From positions 60,854 to 124,853 of the forward strand of contig NZ_QPEX01000037.1 of the NCBI RefSeq assembly GCF_003335505.1: a DNA stretch of 64,000 bases, read 5' to 3'. This stretch comes from Bremerella cremea (GTDB taxonomy: Bacteria > Planctomycetota > Planctomycetia > Pirellulales > Pirellulaceae). Positions 9,404-18,719 of the stretch are shown piece by piece; position 1 is the first letter of the stretch, and each line of letters starts with the position of its first letter. Made by a program: the position numbers and the translations under genes. The notes under the pieces are model-generated. The model saw nothing but the letters and a program-made list of their open reading frames with translations, was not told where the DNA came from and made no database searches.

Positions 9404-9691
9404 CTAGTTGCGGTCGTTGCGTAGCACCTCGAAAGAGTCGAGGAAATCAGCATCATCCCACGTATGTCGCTGGCCGTTGGGCTTGATCAGCCAAATGATC
9501 TCTGGCTCGTCAACGGTGCCATGCAGCACTTGCCAGATTTCTCCGGTTGGGTAGGTGGCGACAACGTTGCCATCCGGATCGCGCACGGGAAGATCGTGCT
9601 TCAGCTTGACCTGATCTCCGGCATGCACACCGCAAGGATAGATGGGTAGTGTATAGCTAGTAACGATTTTGAACTCAGGCTCGTCCGTCAA
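9404..9691 (-). CDS. small protein, unknown
   Basis: 95 residues. The sequence is beta-rich (FKIVTSYTLPIYPCGVHAGDQVKLKHDLPVRD, then EIWQVLHGTVDEPEIIWLIK), consistent with a small barrel such as an SH3- or KOW-like fold, but no specific family is recognised. It lies between two near-identical palindromic repeats, an arrangement that could have moved or duplicated it. Confidence 0.45.
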   Translation of the reverse strand: MTDEPEFKIVTSYTLPIYPCGVHAGDQVKLKHDLPVRDPDGNVVATYPTGEIWQVLHGTVDEPEIIWLIKPNGQRHTWDDADFLDSFEVLRNDRN

Positions 9692-9778
9692 AAGTAACCT
9701 TCCTTCTTCTGTGGTGGCGGGGCGTATGATCAGGAGGCACGTTCGCCCGAATTAGGTTGAGTGAGGCCGGATTTTCCG

Positions 9779-9875
9779 GGTGCCATGTCGTCGTCTTCGT
9801 CGGCATGCTCTTCCCTGCTTCGCATGCTCACGAAGACGACGAGCATGGCACCGGTCAGATCAACCCTGGTGATAC
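9779..9875. repeat. palindromic repeat, copy 2
   Basis: The better-preserved copy of the repeat at 9308-9402. Arms GGTGCCATGTCGTCGTCTTCGT and ACGAAGACGACGAGCATGGCACC are close to reverse complements. The shared flank CTGGTGATAC follows both copies, so the repeated unit extends beyond the hairpin. Confidence 0.65.
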
Positions 9876-9895
9876 ACACGTTGTGGACCACCTCG

Positions 9896-10750
9896 TCAAC
9901 CTACCTCCATAGTCGTGATTCCGAAGATCTTTTCAGAGGCAATCTCTGGCGGTGGGCCGTGGTACATTCGCGTGCAGCCGAAGACTTCTTCCATGCGGTA
10001 TTTCAGGCAAAGATCGACCGCGTCGGGGTTGTTGTCGGGGGCATCCAGCAGCAGCGGTTGGCTACTCAGTTGCAGCTGAAATGCCTGCAACAGTTCGTCA
10101 GCCACATCCGGCGAGTCCGCGAATAGGGGGCCTATTTTGTATCCCACCAGGCAAGGCCGCGCGACACCGAAGCCGAGCAGTACTCCTTCTTCCACATAGC
10201 CCAGCGAAACGGCGTTAGGTTGATTGATCCAATGCCCAAGGTAGATCTCGCGATACGCCGGAAAGCATTGTCGGTCGTACTCGGCTACCTTCGCCAAGGG
10301 AAGTGTATCGAGCGGTACGATCATCTCGCTTCGTTTCGCCGTTGCGGCAGGTTGGGCGAGTAAAAAGCGGCGATGCCGGGTGAAGATCTCAAAGCCACCG
10401 TTGGCATAAAACGGAACCATCGCGTCGACGCCATCCAGCCCAATCGAACCGTTAGGCGAAAGTTGCGCGAGCAAGCGATCGCGGCGGGCAAACCACAACT
10501 GCGTGCCCAGCCCTTTTCCGCGATATGGCTTATCGACAATAAACAACCCCATAAAACCAAACGCCTCACTGTGGCGAATGACCGCGCCCCCGCCGACGAA
10601 TTCTCGATTCTCGCAAACAGCTAAGAAACCATTTCGATCGAGCCGCCAAAAAAGATCGGCATCGTTCAGCCCTGGATTCCACCCTTCGTCGCCAGCCCAA
10701 GCGACCAACTGGCGAACCTCCGTTTCGGTCATCGGACGAATTTCGATCAT
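9896..10750 (-). CDS. GNAT acetyltransferase, YitH-like two-domain
   Basis: 284 residues from the ATG at 10750 (a longer frame to 10807 exists). The N-terminal GNAT domain shows IRPMTETEVRQLVAWAGDEGWNPG, then GFMGLFIVDKPYRGKGLGTQLW, where RGKGLG is the acetyl-CoA pyrophosphate loop. The second half (KVAEYDRQCFPAYREIYLGHWI...GYVEEGVLLGFGVARPC) matches the C-terminal domain of the YitH/HolE type. It acetylates an unknown substrate with acetyl-CoA. It appears to be a single-gene unit. Confidence 0.7.
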   Translation of the reverse strand: MIEIRPMTETEVRQLVAWAGDEGWNPGLNDADLFWRLDRNGFLAVCENREFVGGGAVIRHSEAFGFMGLFIVDKPYRGKGLGTQLWFARRDRLLAQLSPNGSIGLDGVDAMVPFYANGGFEIFTRHRRFLLAQPAATAKRSEMIVPLDTLPLAKVAEYDRQCFPAYREIYLGHWINQPNAVSLGYVEEGVLLGFGVARPCLVGYKIGPLFADSPDVADELLQAFQLQLSSQPLLLDAPDNNPDAVDLCLKYRMEEVFGCTRMYHGPPPEIASEKIFGITTMEVG

Positions 10751-11088
10751 TTCGATTGATCTTCTGGAGATGGGGGGGGAAAGAAAACAGAGCGTCATCC
10801 GATGCAAGGAAGCGACAACCTATTCGCTTCTCTGCAGCAACCACGCACTTCGCAGGCCAAGGATTATAGCATCTCGTAAGGGCTCGGCACGCGAAATCTA
10901 GATTGCGGCCGTATGTGTTCAGCCCGTCGCACACAATCTGCGACATCGTTACGGCGCCGGATAAGCGCAAGACACCGCGCGACATAAGCCAGACTTGCCA
11001 ATAAGTTTGCATTACGCCTGCAAGTTCGTTCGGTCCTTTCGATAAATTCAAACCTGGCGAGTTCCCGGGTCTTTCCCTAGTTCTTGTT

Positions 11089-11141
11089 TTGTCGCGCATG
11101 GCGGACAGGAAACCCCAAGTTGTCGCGCATTTGTCGCGTGA
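11089..11141. promoter_or_regulatory. triple TTGTCGCG direct repeat
   Basis: TTGTCGCGCAT occurs at 11089-11099 and 11120-11130, followed immediately by TTGTCGCGTGA at 11131-11141. Three closely spaced direct repeats upstream of a phage-type operon could be binding sites for a regulator. No other evidence supports this. Confidence 0.3.
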
Positions 11142-11327
11142 TTTCTTGGACGGAAAAACGCGTCACGGCGCGCTTTTCATGTGGTCACGTGGCGCAGATA
11201 ACTATGTCATCGCCTAGCGAAAAGAACTCCACCAGAAGACTTAGCTCGGCGAATCAATAGCCTGGGCGCCTTGTGTTCTCTGGCGATTTATTCCTTTCCT
11301 TATCGCCCACAAGCAGACGCCGGCTGC

Positions 11328-11367
11328 GTGCCCCGCTGTGTCACCCACCATCGACGCAGCGGGGCAC
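11328..11367. promoter_or_regulatory. leader hairpin upstream of operon
   Basis: Perfect 11-bp stem GTGCCCCGCTG / CAGCGGGGCAC with an 18-base loop, followed by TTT, 36 bases before the first gene of the operon. It could be an attenuator-like leader structure or the terminator of a short leader transcript. Confidence 0.35.
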
Positions 11368-11403
11368 TTTCTGCTGAGCCCACACATTCAACAAGAGGTT
11401 TCC

Positions 11404-11730
11404 ATGTCTCCCTTTCAACAACGCATTGACCAGCTCACTTCCGCCGCCGTGACACAGTTGAACGGATCATTCTCCGTCGCTCGGTTGGGTCAGGTATTGC
11501 AGCAATTCTTGGTCCAGGCCATGCAAGCCGCCGCCCAGTTGCTGGCCAATCAAGGGCACGAAAAGAAGCAACTGGTTCTGGATGCACTGGGCAAAGCGCT
11601 CGATGCGATTCCCTTGCCGTGGTGGCTGGCGTTGATCCGGCCCCCTCTGAAAAACCTGGTGCTGACGATTGCCGACGGGGCGATCGAAGCGATTTACAGC
11701 CAATTCAAGGAGCAGCTTGCCCATGAGTAG
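11404..11730 (+). CDS. small helical protein in phage-type operon
   Basis: 108 residues from the ATG at 11404, preceded by AAGAGG. The sequence is helical with an amphipathic Gln/Ala-rich N-terminal half and a hydrophobic ALDAIPLPWWLALIRPPLKNLVLTIADGAIEAIYS segment, which could associate with membranes. First gene of an operon that runs through the terminase. Function unknown; an accessory lysis or holin-associated role is only a guess from position. Confidence 0.5.
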   Translation: MSPFQQRIDQLTSAAVTQLNGSFSVARLGQVLQQFLVQAMQAAAQLLANQGHEKKQLVLDALGKALDAIPLPWWLALIRPPLKNLVLTIADGAIEAIYSQFKEQLAHE

Positions 11731-12016
11731 CCTCACCCTTGGCGGCCTGATCATGCTGATTGCCGGTCTGATCTGGAAGCTGATGCCAAACCGCACCACA
11801 CCGCCTAATTTACCGCTGCCCCCGGTCGAACTGAAAGAAGCGTTGCCTGGGACGACCGAGGCTAACTCTGCGCCCACACGCAGCGAAGCCTTTGCCGCTT
11901 GGCTGAAGATCGAACAGGCCATGCGTGCCCAAAACGCGACGCCTGAACAAATCCGAGCCGCCGGCCTGGCTTGCCTTACGCCTTTGATTGTGGAGAAACC
12001 ACGCGATGAAAAGTAG
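11723..12016 (+). CDS. small membrane-anchored protein, holin-like position
   Basis: 97 residues. The ATG at 11723 overlaps the end of the previous gene by 8 bases and has AAGGAG upstream. A single N-terminal transmembrane helix (LGGLIMLIAGLIWKLM) is followed by a Pro-rich linker and a helical domain. Its position before other small anchored proteins and a peptidase resembles a phage lysis cassette, but no holin family is recognised. Confidence 0.5.
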   Translation: MSSLTLGGLIMLIAGLIWKLMPNRTTPPNLPLPPVELKEALPGTTEANSAPTRSEAFAAWLKIEQAMRAQNATPEQIRAAGLACLTPLIVEKPRDEK

Positions 12017-12482
12017 CACGATCGTAACCCTAAGCGGGCTGGCCTTGGTCGCCTATTCGTTGATCGCGCCGTGGGTTTGGGGCGAAGCGAGTCGGCCTCG
12101 TCCGGTCGACCCTGGTGGCCCGAATCTCTTAGCGGTCTTTCAAAAAGCGGACGATGCTCGCCAAGCCGCTGCCGACGCGCAAGCGTTCGGCCTTTTGTGC
12201 CAGTCGTTGGCCGACATGATCGAGTTCGACGGCAAGCAGGCCGAACCGCAGCTCGTGAGCGGTGTGCAACTCGATAACTTTCGTACGCTCTCGCGTTTCT
12301 ATCAAACGGGGGGCGGCAGCTATGCCCAGCGCTACCCCGCCCTGCCCCAAGTCGCTGGCGACTATCTGCAAAGCCAGCTGGGAACCGACGGGGGAAAACT
12401 CGACTCCGCCGACCGTGCCCGCTGGATTGCGGCCTATCGCCAGCTGGCCGCTTCCGCCTTGTACGCTGCTGATTCTCTGTAA
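12006..12482 (+). CDS. small membrane-anchored protein, unknown
   Basis: 158 residues from the ATG at 12006, overlapping the previous gene by 11 bases, with GGAG upstream. The N-terminal hydrophobic segment (VTLSGLALVAYSLIAPWVW) acts as signal or anchor. The rest is helical and likely outside the membrane. No known family. Tight packing shows it is co-translated with its neighbours. Confidence 0.5.
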   Translation: MKSSTIVTLSGLALVAYSLIAPWVWGEASRPRPVDPGGPNLLAVFQKADDARQAAADAQAFGLLCQSLADMIEFDGKQAEPQLVSGVQLDNFRTLSRFYQTGGGSYAQRYPALPQVAGDYLQSQLGTDGGKLDSADRARWIAAYRQLAASALYAADSL

Positions 12483-12493
12483 GGCAAACCCAA

Positions 12494-13627
12494 ATGCGAA
12501 CGAACCATCTCCCTTATCGACCTCTGGCCATTCTCCTGTCCGTACTGTTCGGCGTGGTGGCTTTGTCGTGGCTGACCACTTACCACAACACGCCTGACGA
12601 CACGCCCCTCGTCGAGCAGATCACGGATCGACAACCTTTTAAAGCGGCTGATGTGCCGGAGGAGCACTTCGGCTATCAGCCCAATCCGCAGGCAACCCGC
12701 AAGTTCTTGGCTCAGTTGCCGCGTGCCAATTTGCGAGAAGCAGCCCCGCAGTTATTCCAAGCCGATCCACCGCAGGACGATATCTTTCTCTATCGTGCCC
12801 TGTACGACGCCCATCTGAAAAAGTATGGCGTGCCGTGGCAAGTTGGCCGGCAAGGAATTGGCGACTGCGTTAGCTTCGGTTTCGCCCATGGGGCCGACAT
12901 CCACTTGGCCGTGATGTGGTCTTTGGGGGATTCGGCCGACTGGAAACCAACCGCGACCGAATCGATTTACGGCGGCTCGCGGGTTGAAGCTCGCGGTGTG
13001 TCGCGCGGAGGCTGGAGCGACGGCAGCTACGGCTCGGCCGCCGCCAAGTGGCTGCGTGAGTATGGCCTTGTCTTTCGCCAGCCGTACGAAACGGTCGATC
13101 TTTCGCGCTACTCGGCGCAGCGCGCCAAAGACTGGGGCAACTACGGCAACGGCGGTCAAGACGATAACGGCCGACTGGACGCTGAAGCCCGCAAACATCC
13201 GGTCCGTACGGTGGCGCTGGTTCGTAATTTCGCCGAGGCTTCGGCCGCGATTCACAGCGGTTACCCGGTGCCGGTTTGCTCGATGGTTGGCTTCCGCATG
13301 CAGCGCGATGCCGACGGTTTCGCCCAGCCGCAAGGAACTTGGCCTCATTGCATGTGCTTTATTGCCGCGCGGCACGGTAAACGGCCTGGGCTGTTGTGTT
13401 TAAACAGTTGGGGGCCGAACTGGATCACTGGCCCGAAATATCCCAGCGACATGCCGGACGGTTCGTTCTGGGTCGACCAGCGCACGGTCGATCGCATGCT
13501 CGCCCAAAACGATTCTTTTGCCGTCAGTGGCTACGACGGTTTTCCTTTCCGCAAATTAGACCACGCCAAATGGGTGCAAGCCATGCCCGTCGGCGACAAC
13601 GAGCCGAACTACGCGCTCGCTCCCTAA
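12494..13627 (+). CDS. membrane-anchored papain-like cysteine peptidase
   Basis: 377 residues with an N-terminal membrane anchor (about residues 9-28). The catalytic set of the C1 papain fold is visible: Cys125 in GIGDCVSFG, His285 in WPHCMCF and Asn304 in LNSWGPNW, in the order Cys-His-Asn. The glycine-rich GGWSDGSYGSAAAKWL lies between. In cells such enzymes cleave proteins outside the membrane. Within a phage-type operon it could act on the envelope during release or entry, as an unusual endolysin-like or processing enzyme; that role is inferred only from context. Confidence 0.7.
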   Translation: MRTNHLPYRPLAILLSVLFGVVALSWLTTYHNTPDDTPLVEQITDRQPFKAADVPEEHFGYQPNPQATRKFLAQLPRANLREAAPQLFQADPPQDDIFLYRALYDAHLKKYGVPWQVGRQGIGDCVSFGFAHGADIHLAVMWSLGDSADWKPTATESIYGGSRVEARGVSRGGWSDGSYGSAAAKWLREYGLVFRQPYETVDLSRYSAQRAKDWGNYGNGGQDDNGRLDAEARKHPVRTVALVRNFAEASAAIHSGYPVPVCSMVGFRMQRDADGFAQPQGTWPHCMCFIAARHGKRPGLLCLNSWGPNWITGPKYPSDMPDGSFWVDQRTVDRMLAQNDSFAVSGYDGFPFRKLDHAKWVQAMPVGDNEPNYALAP

Positions 13628-13636
13628 GGTGATGAA

Positions 13637-13966
13637 ATGAAATCCTCGCAAATCATTTGGATTGCCGCGTTGGCCTTGTTTGCCACGTGGATGTTGATGG
13701 ACAAATCGGTCGAGATCATTCATGGTCCGCAGCCAGAACCGACGCCTGCTCGCCGCGAAGGCTTGCTACGTTCGTTCGTGCGAGCCCTCGCCCATTGGGG
13801 ACTCGATCGAGCGTTTCAAAAGAAGCCCCCGGAAGAGCCAGACCCGGACGATTTCCACCAAGCCAGCCTCGCCGAACCAGTTCTCTCGTTGCAAGCCCCG
13901 CCGACACTACCCAGCGAGTTTCTGATCCACGAAGGAGACGCCATCAACCATCACGCTGGCTGGTAA
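13637..13966 (+). CDS. small anchored protein, unknown
   Basis: 109 residues with AAGGTGA before the ATG. An N-terminal hydrophobic helix (IIWIAALALFATWMLM) is followed by a basic and Pro-rich segment and an acidic, Pro-rich tail. It follows the peptidase gene after 9 bases. No family recognised. Confidence 0.45.
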   Translation: MKSSQIIWIAALALFATWMLMDKSVEIIHGPQPEPTPARREGLLRSFVRALAHWGLDRAFQKKPPEEPDPDDFHQASLAEPVLSLQAPPTLPSEFLIHEGDAINHHAGW

Positions 13967-14058
13967 AACACCATTGCCGCGCCAATATCGTCCGACCTCC
14001 AAAACCTTAGGGTGCGTCTCGACGCACCGAGTGAGACTTCATTCTTGAAAGACCAACC

Positions 14059-14577
14059 ATGATGAAAATCGTTCTGGCTTTACTCCTCCCTGCTTTCCTG
14101 GCAAGTTCGCTGGGCGCGGCAGAAGCGGAAACCATCGCTCTCTCTCAGGCAGCGGTGTCTTTGGCTTATGTCATCGCCACTCACGCTCGCCCGCAGGTTA
14201 CGCCTCTGGTACCACCCCAGCCTGAGACCGCTTCCTCCGCACAACTAGCCAGCTACCACGCGGCGTACGAAGCCTATACCAAGCAAGGTCGCCCGATGGT
14301 CGTCATGGTCACCGCAACGTGGTGCCCCTATTGCCCGCAAGTGAAAGGCGAGTTGGCAGCAATGCAGCGCGACCAACAGTTGGGGAACGCTTCGCTGGTG
14401 ATCCTCGATTACGACCAACAAAGCACCTTGGCTCAAAGCGTAATGGGCAAGCATCGCAGCCTACCCTTTGTGGCGCTGTTCACCCACGAAGCGAAGCGAC
14501 CGCGCACTTATCGCCAAGTCTCCACCAAACAGCTCAAACAATACCTACAGCCGAAAACCATTGGGCAAGCGAATTAA
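14059..14577 (+). CDS. secreted thioredoxin-like protein
   Basis: 172 residues with a signal peptide (about 1-20, ending SLGAAEA). The segment VVMVTATWCPYCPQVKGELAAM carries a CPYC active-site pair (Cys89, Cys92), and FVALFTHE provides the cis-Pro region of a thioredoxin fold, with P in the preceding SLPF. It should exchange disulfides outside the cytoplasmic membrane. Its place between a cysteine peptidase and the terminase is unusual and suggests it keeps the peptidase reduced or remodels envelope proteins. Confidence 0.65.
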   Translation: MMKIVLALLLPAFLASSLGAAEAETIALSQAAVSLAYVIATHARPQVTPLVPPQPETASSAQLASYHAAYEAYTKQGRPMVVMVTATWCPYCPQVKGELAAMQRDQQLGNASLVILDYDQQSTLAQSVMGKHRSLPFVALFTHEAKRPRTYRQVSTKQLKQYLQPKTIGQAN

Positions 14578-14654
14578 AAACAAGGTAATCGCTTTATGGC
14601 TTGGCCTGACACCGCATTGCCAGCCGCCTCGTTCCACTTAACAGGGAAAACTCT

Positions 14655-14936
14655 ATGAAAGGCTACTGCGTGCCAGAGCACGTTTGGCGAGCCGCCACCG
14701 ACGTACCATGCGAGATTGCCAATGATGAAAGTAAACCGGTTGCCGATCGTTTAAAAGCGGTTTCCACGCTACATACGTTCATTCGCGATTCCTGGGAGAT
14801 TCGGATTCAACTGCTGGAACAAGAGGCCGCTGGCCTCGGCACAGATTTGCCTGATCCAGTCGTTCGTGAAGACGAAAACTTCTTTGGAAACCACGCGCAT
14901 GAAACGATTAAGCAGCAAGGTCTTGAAAGCCGCTAA
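14655..14936 (+). CDS. small protein upstream of terminase
   Basis: 93 residues with AGGGAAAA upstream. The sequence is helical and acidic (VADRLKAVSTLHTFIRDSWEIRIQLLEQEA). Its end overlaps the terminase start by 38 bases. Position and size fit a small terminase subunit, but I see no clear DNA-binding motif, so this is a positional guess only. Confidence 0.5.
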   Translation: MKGYCVPEHVWRAATDVPCEIANDESKPVADRLKAVSTLHTFIRDSWEIRIQLLEQEAAGLGTDLPDPVVREDENFFGNHAHETIKQQGLESR

Positions 14937-16197
14937 GCATTCGCGGGGACCAGGCCAGATTTTGGTTCCCAAACCGATGCCGCATCAACTCTCCTTGCTC
15001 CGCGATCCGCACCGGCACAAAACGGCCGTGTGTGGTCGTCGTTGGGGCAAAACAGGAGCGGGCCTGCCGGCGGTGATCTACGGTCATGGCGACCAAAATC
15101 CTAGTAGCAAACAGCATTTGAAAGGGGCAATCGATGGCGGCACCATCTGGTGGATCGCGCCGACGTTTGGCATCACGCGAAAGATCGAACGCGACTTGAT
15201 CCACAGCTTTCAAGCATCCGGGCTCGAGTACCAAAAAACACAACGCCGCATCGAACTACGCAGCGGCGGAAGCATCACCCTGAAGACAGCCGCTTCCCCT
15301 ACGAGCCTGCGTGGCGATGGGCTCGACGGTATCGTTTACGACGAAGCCGCGTTCGCCCCGGAAGATTCATGGCGCGAAGCGCTGCGCCCTGCCCTGGCCG
15401 ACAAACGAGGCTGGTCTCTTTTTCTCACCTCCCCCAACGGACCCAACTGGGTGAAAGAACGCTTCGATCGAGATGGCCTCGACCCTCAATTCAAATCGTG
15501 GCAATGCCCTTCTAGCGAGAACCCCTTGATGACGCCCGACGAAATTGAATCGCTCCGCATCGAAATTGGCGATCGTGCGTTTCAGCAAGAGGTGCTCGCC
15601 CAGTTTGTCGATACCGAAGGAGCCGAGTTCGCCGGCGCTTACTTTCAAAACCCAAACTTCTGGTTCGACGACGATCCACCTGAAAGCGAAGTCTGCCTGC
15701 GCGTGATGGGGCTTGATCCGTCGAAGGGAAAAGATGATCGCGCGGACTATACGGCGTTGATCATGGCCAAGCTAACGCGGGCTGGGCATCTCTACATCGA
15801 CGCCGATATCGAGCGCCGCGATCTGACCACCATTGCCAACATCACCGTCGACCATGCGTTCCACTTTCAGCCATGCGGCATCGTGGTGGAAACCAATCAA
15901 TTTCAGGAACTGCTGGTGATGGAGCTGAAGCGGGTTGTCGCCGCGCGCGGAATCGAAATGTTTCCCGTTCACGAGTTCACCAACACCACCAACAAAATCA
16001 CCCGTATCCGCGCCATGCTGACTCCTTACTTGGCGCGTGGTGAACTCCATTTCAAACGCCGCAGCCATGGTGCCAATCGCTTGGTGCAGCAGTTGAAAGA
16101 GTTCCCCACCGGTCGCCACGACGACGGCCCCGACGCCCTCGAAATGACAATCCGCTTGATATCGCACTTGAACAACGGAGGATGCTTTAATCGATGA
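14899..16197 (+). CDS. phage terminase, large subunit
   Basis: 432 residues from the ATG at 14899, preceded by GGAAA; an in-frame start at 14866 is less likely. The ATPase domain has Walker A CGRRWGKTG (about 45-53), Walker B DGIVYDEAAF (Asp148, Glu149) and a coupling motif FLTSPNG. The nuclease domain has MGLDPSKGKDDRADYTAL (about 267-284) and GRHDDGPDALE near 412, supplying the metal-binding aspartates. It pumps DNA into proheads and cuts it. It is the clearest phage gene here, and all motifs are intact. Confidence 0.85.
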   Translation: MKRLSSKVLKAAKHSRGPGQILVPKPMPHQLSLLRDPHRHKTAVCGRRWGKTGAGLPAVIYGHGDQNPSSKQHLKGAIDGGTIWWIAPTFGITRKIERDLIHSFQASGLEYQKTQRRIELRSGGSITLKTAASPTSLRGDGLDGIVYDEAAFAPEDSWREALRPALADKRGWSLFLTSPNGPNWVKERFDRDGLDPQFKSWQCPSSENPLMTPDEIESLRIEIGDRAFQQEVLAQFVDTEGAEFAGAYFQNPNFWFDDDPPESEVCLRVMGLDPSKGKDDRADYTALIMAKLTRAGHLYIDADIERRDLTTIANITVDHAFHFQPCGIVVETNQFQELLVMELKRVVAARGIEMFPVHEFTNTTNKITRIRAMLTPYLARGELHFKRRSHGANRLVQQLKEFPTGRHDDGPDALEMTIRLISHLNNGGCFNR

Positions 16198-16433
16198 ATC
16201 AAGGCCGCAAGCTCGACAACGCACTTGTCCAACGTATCCAGCGTATGCACAACTCTGGCTCACCCAAACGAACCATCGCCCGCGTCTTAGGCGTAAGCTA
16301 CAACACGGTCAGCAAGTACAGCGACCAGAGCAATCGTGCGAGGCCGCCAGAATCGCCCCAGGTTAAAACAAAACCGAGCACTGCAGCCCAAACCGACCGA
16401 GCTGCATCGACCAGGTCATCACCCCGCACATAG
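16194..16433 (+). CDS. small HTH protein
   Basis: 79 residues; the ATG overlaps the terminase stop (ATGA). The N-terminal part, VQRIQRMHNSGSPKRTIARVLGVSYNTVSKYSD, is a helix-turn-helix of the homeodomain-like/resolvase type. The C-terminal tail is basic and Ser/Pro-rich. It may be a regulator or a small terminase-like DNA binder translated together with the terminase. Confidence 0.6.
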   Translation: MNQGRKLDNALVQRIQRMHNSGSPKRTIARVLGVSYNTVSKYSDQSNRARPPESPQVKTKPSTAAQTDRAASTRSSPRT

Positions 16434-16697
16434 CTGTCGCACGCTGCCGCAGTCGAATAAAGAACCTCGCCACCACCTGCCCAACCTACGAAAAGAGGAA
16501 ATCACCAGGCCAATAGCAGACGCCCAAAATCGCAAATCAAAGGTCTGCCTAAAGCAAATAATCAGGCAAAATTGACACATTCCGCCCCCATCTGCGATCC
16601 CAGAAAGCACCATTTTCAGCATTTCCCCCGCCCCCATCCCCCACCAGACCACTTAACACTGCCAAGAAAATCCCGTAAAACAACCATCAAAGCCTTA

Positions 16698-18168
<1,471 letters not shown>

Positions 18169-18224
18169 TACACTATTCCTATTGATGTTTTCTAGGTAGT
18201 CGCTATCTCAGAATTGTCGTAAAC

Positions 18225-18641
18225 TCAATTTTGTAACATCGGAGTATTTTTGATCCTTCTCGTCACCGTTACCGGAGAGAAGTCCTTACTTCCAATGGCT
18301 CTTTTTGACATTCTCTGCCTACGCTCTTCCACCTTTGTCAAAGATTCTGAGCATGGGACAGCAAATGGGTTTTCAATTGATGAAACTGAAGACATTCTAT
18401 TCGCCAGCGCTGAATTCTCATCCATGAAACGCGCGATTCCCCATTGCGTTAGCGCGGGAAGATGCCAATAGCAGAATCCGCCGATTTTGAATGGCGAGGG
18501 AAATTCACCTGATTCCACCCAACGTTCCAGGGTACGCTTGCTGACACTAAAATGCTCAGCAGTCTGCTCCTTATTCAAAAAATCCTTTGGGTGGAATGCG
18601 GTACGGGTACGGTCCATTTGCTCGTCTTCTACGTTCTTCAT
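18225..18641 (-). CDS. AlpA/excisionase-like DNA-binding protein
   Basis: 138 residues. LNKEQTAEHFSVSKRTLERWVESGEFPSPFKIGGFCYW is a winged helix-turn-helix typical of AlpA/excisionase proteins, with the wing ending in FCYWHLPALTQW. The C-terminal half is basic and Ser-rich. It lies 57 bases upstream of the integrase in the same direction and probably directs excision or regulates the integrase. Confidence 0.65.
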   Translation of the reverse strand: MKNVEDEQMDRTRTAFHPKDFLNKEQTAEHFSVSKRTLERWVESGEFPSPFKIGGFCYWHLPALTQWGIARFMDENSALANRMSSVSSIENPFAVPCSESLTKVEERRQRMSKRAIGSKDFSPVTVTRRIKNTPMLQN

Positions 18642-18719
18642 TGCTTCTCCCTAAACAACTCTATTACAACTCACAGGTAGTTCGCCTGAATCTAAAAAAC
18701 AACTTCCTATCGGCACTGA

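Larger units (their letters stand above)
10751..11403. other. long intergenic region upstream of phage-type operon
   Basis: About 650 bases without a convincing gene. The minus-strand frame reaching 11099 has no coding character I trust. The stretch contains three copies of TTGTCGCG (11089-11141) and a perfect inverted repeat (11328-11367), listed separately. It probably carries the promoter and control sites of the operon starting at 11404. Confidence 0.45.

Noticed and set aside
10566..11099. 177-residue minus-strand frame overlapping the GNAT gene end
   Set aside because: It runs out of frame through the GNAT N-terminus and into a repeat-bearing intergenic region, with no domain.
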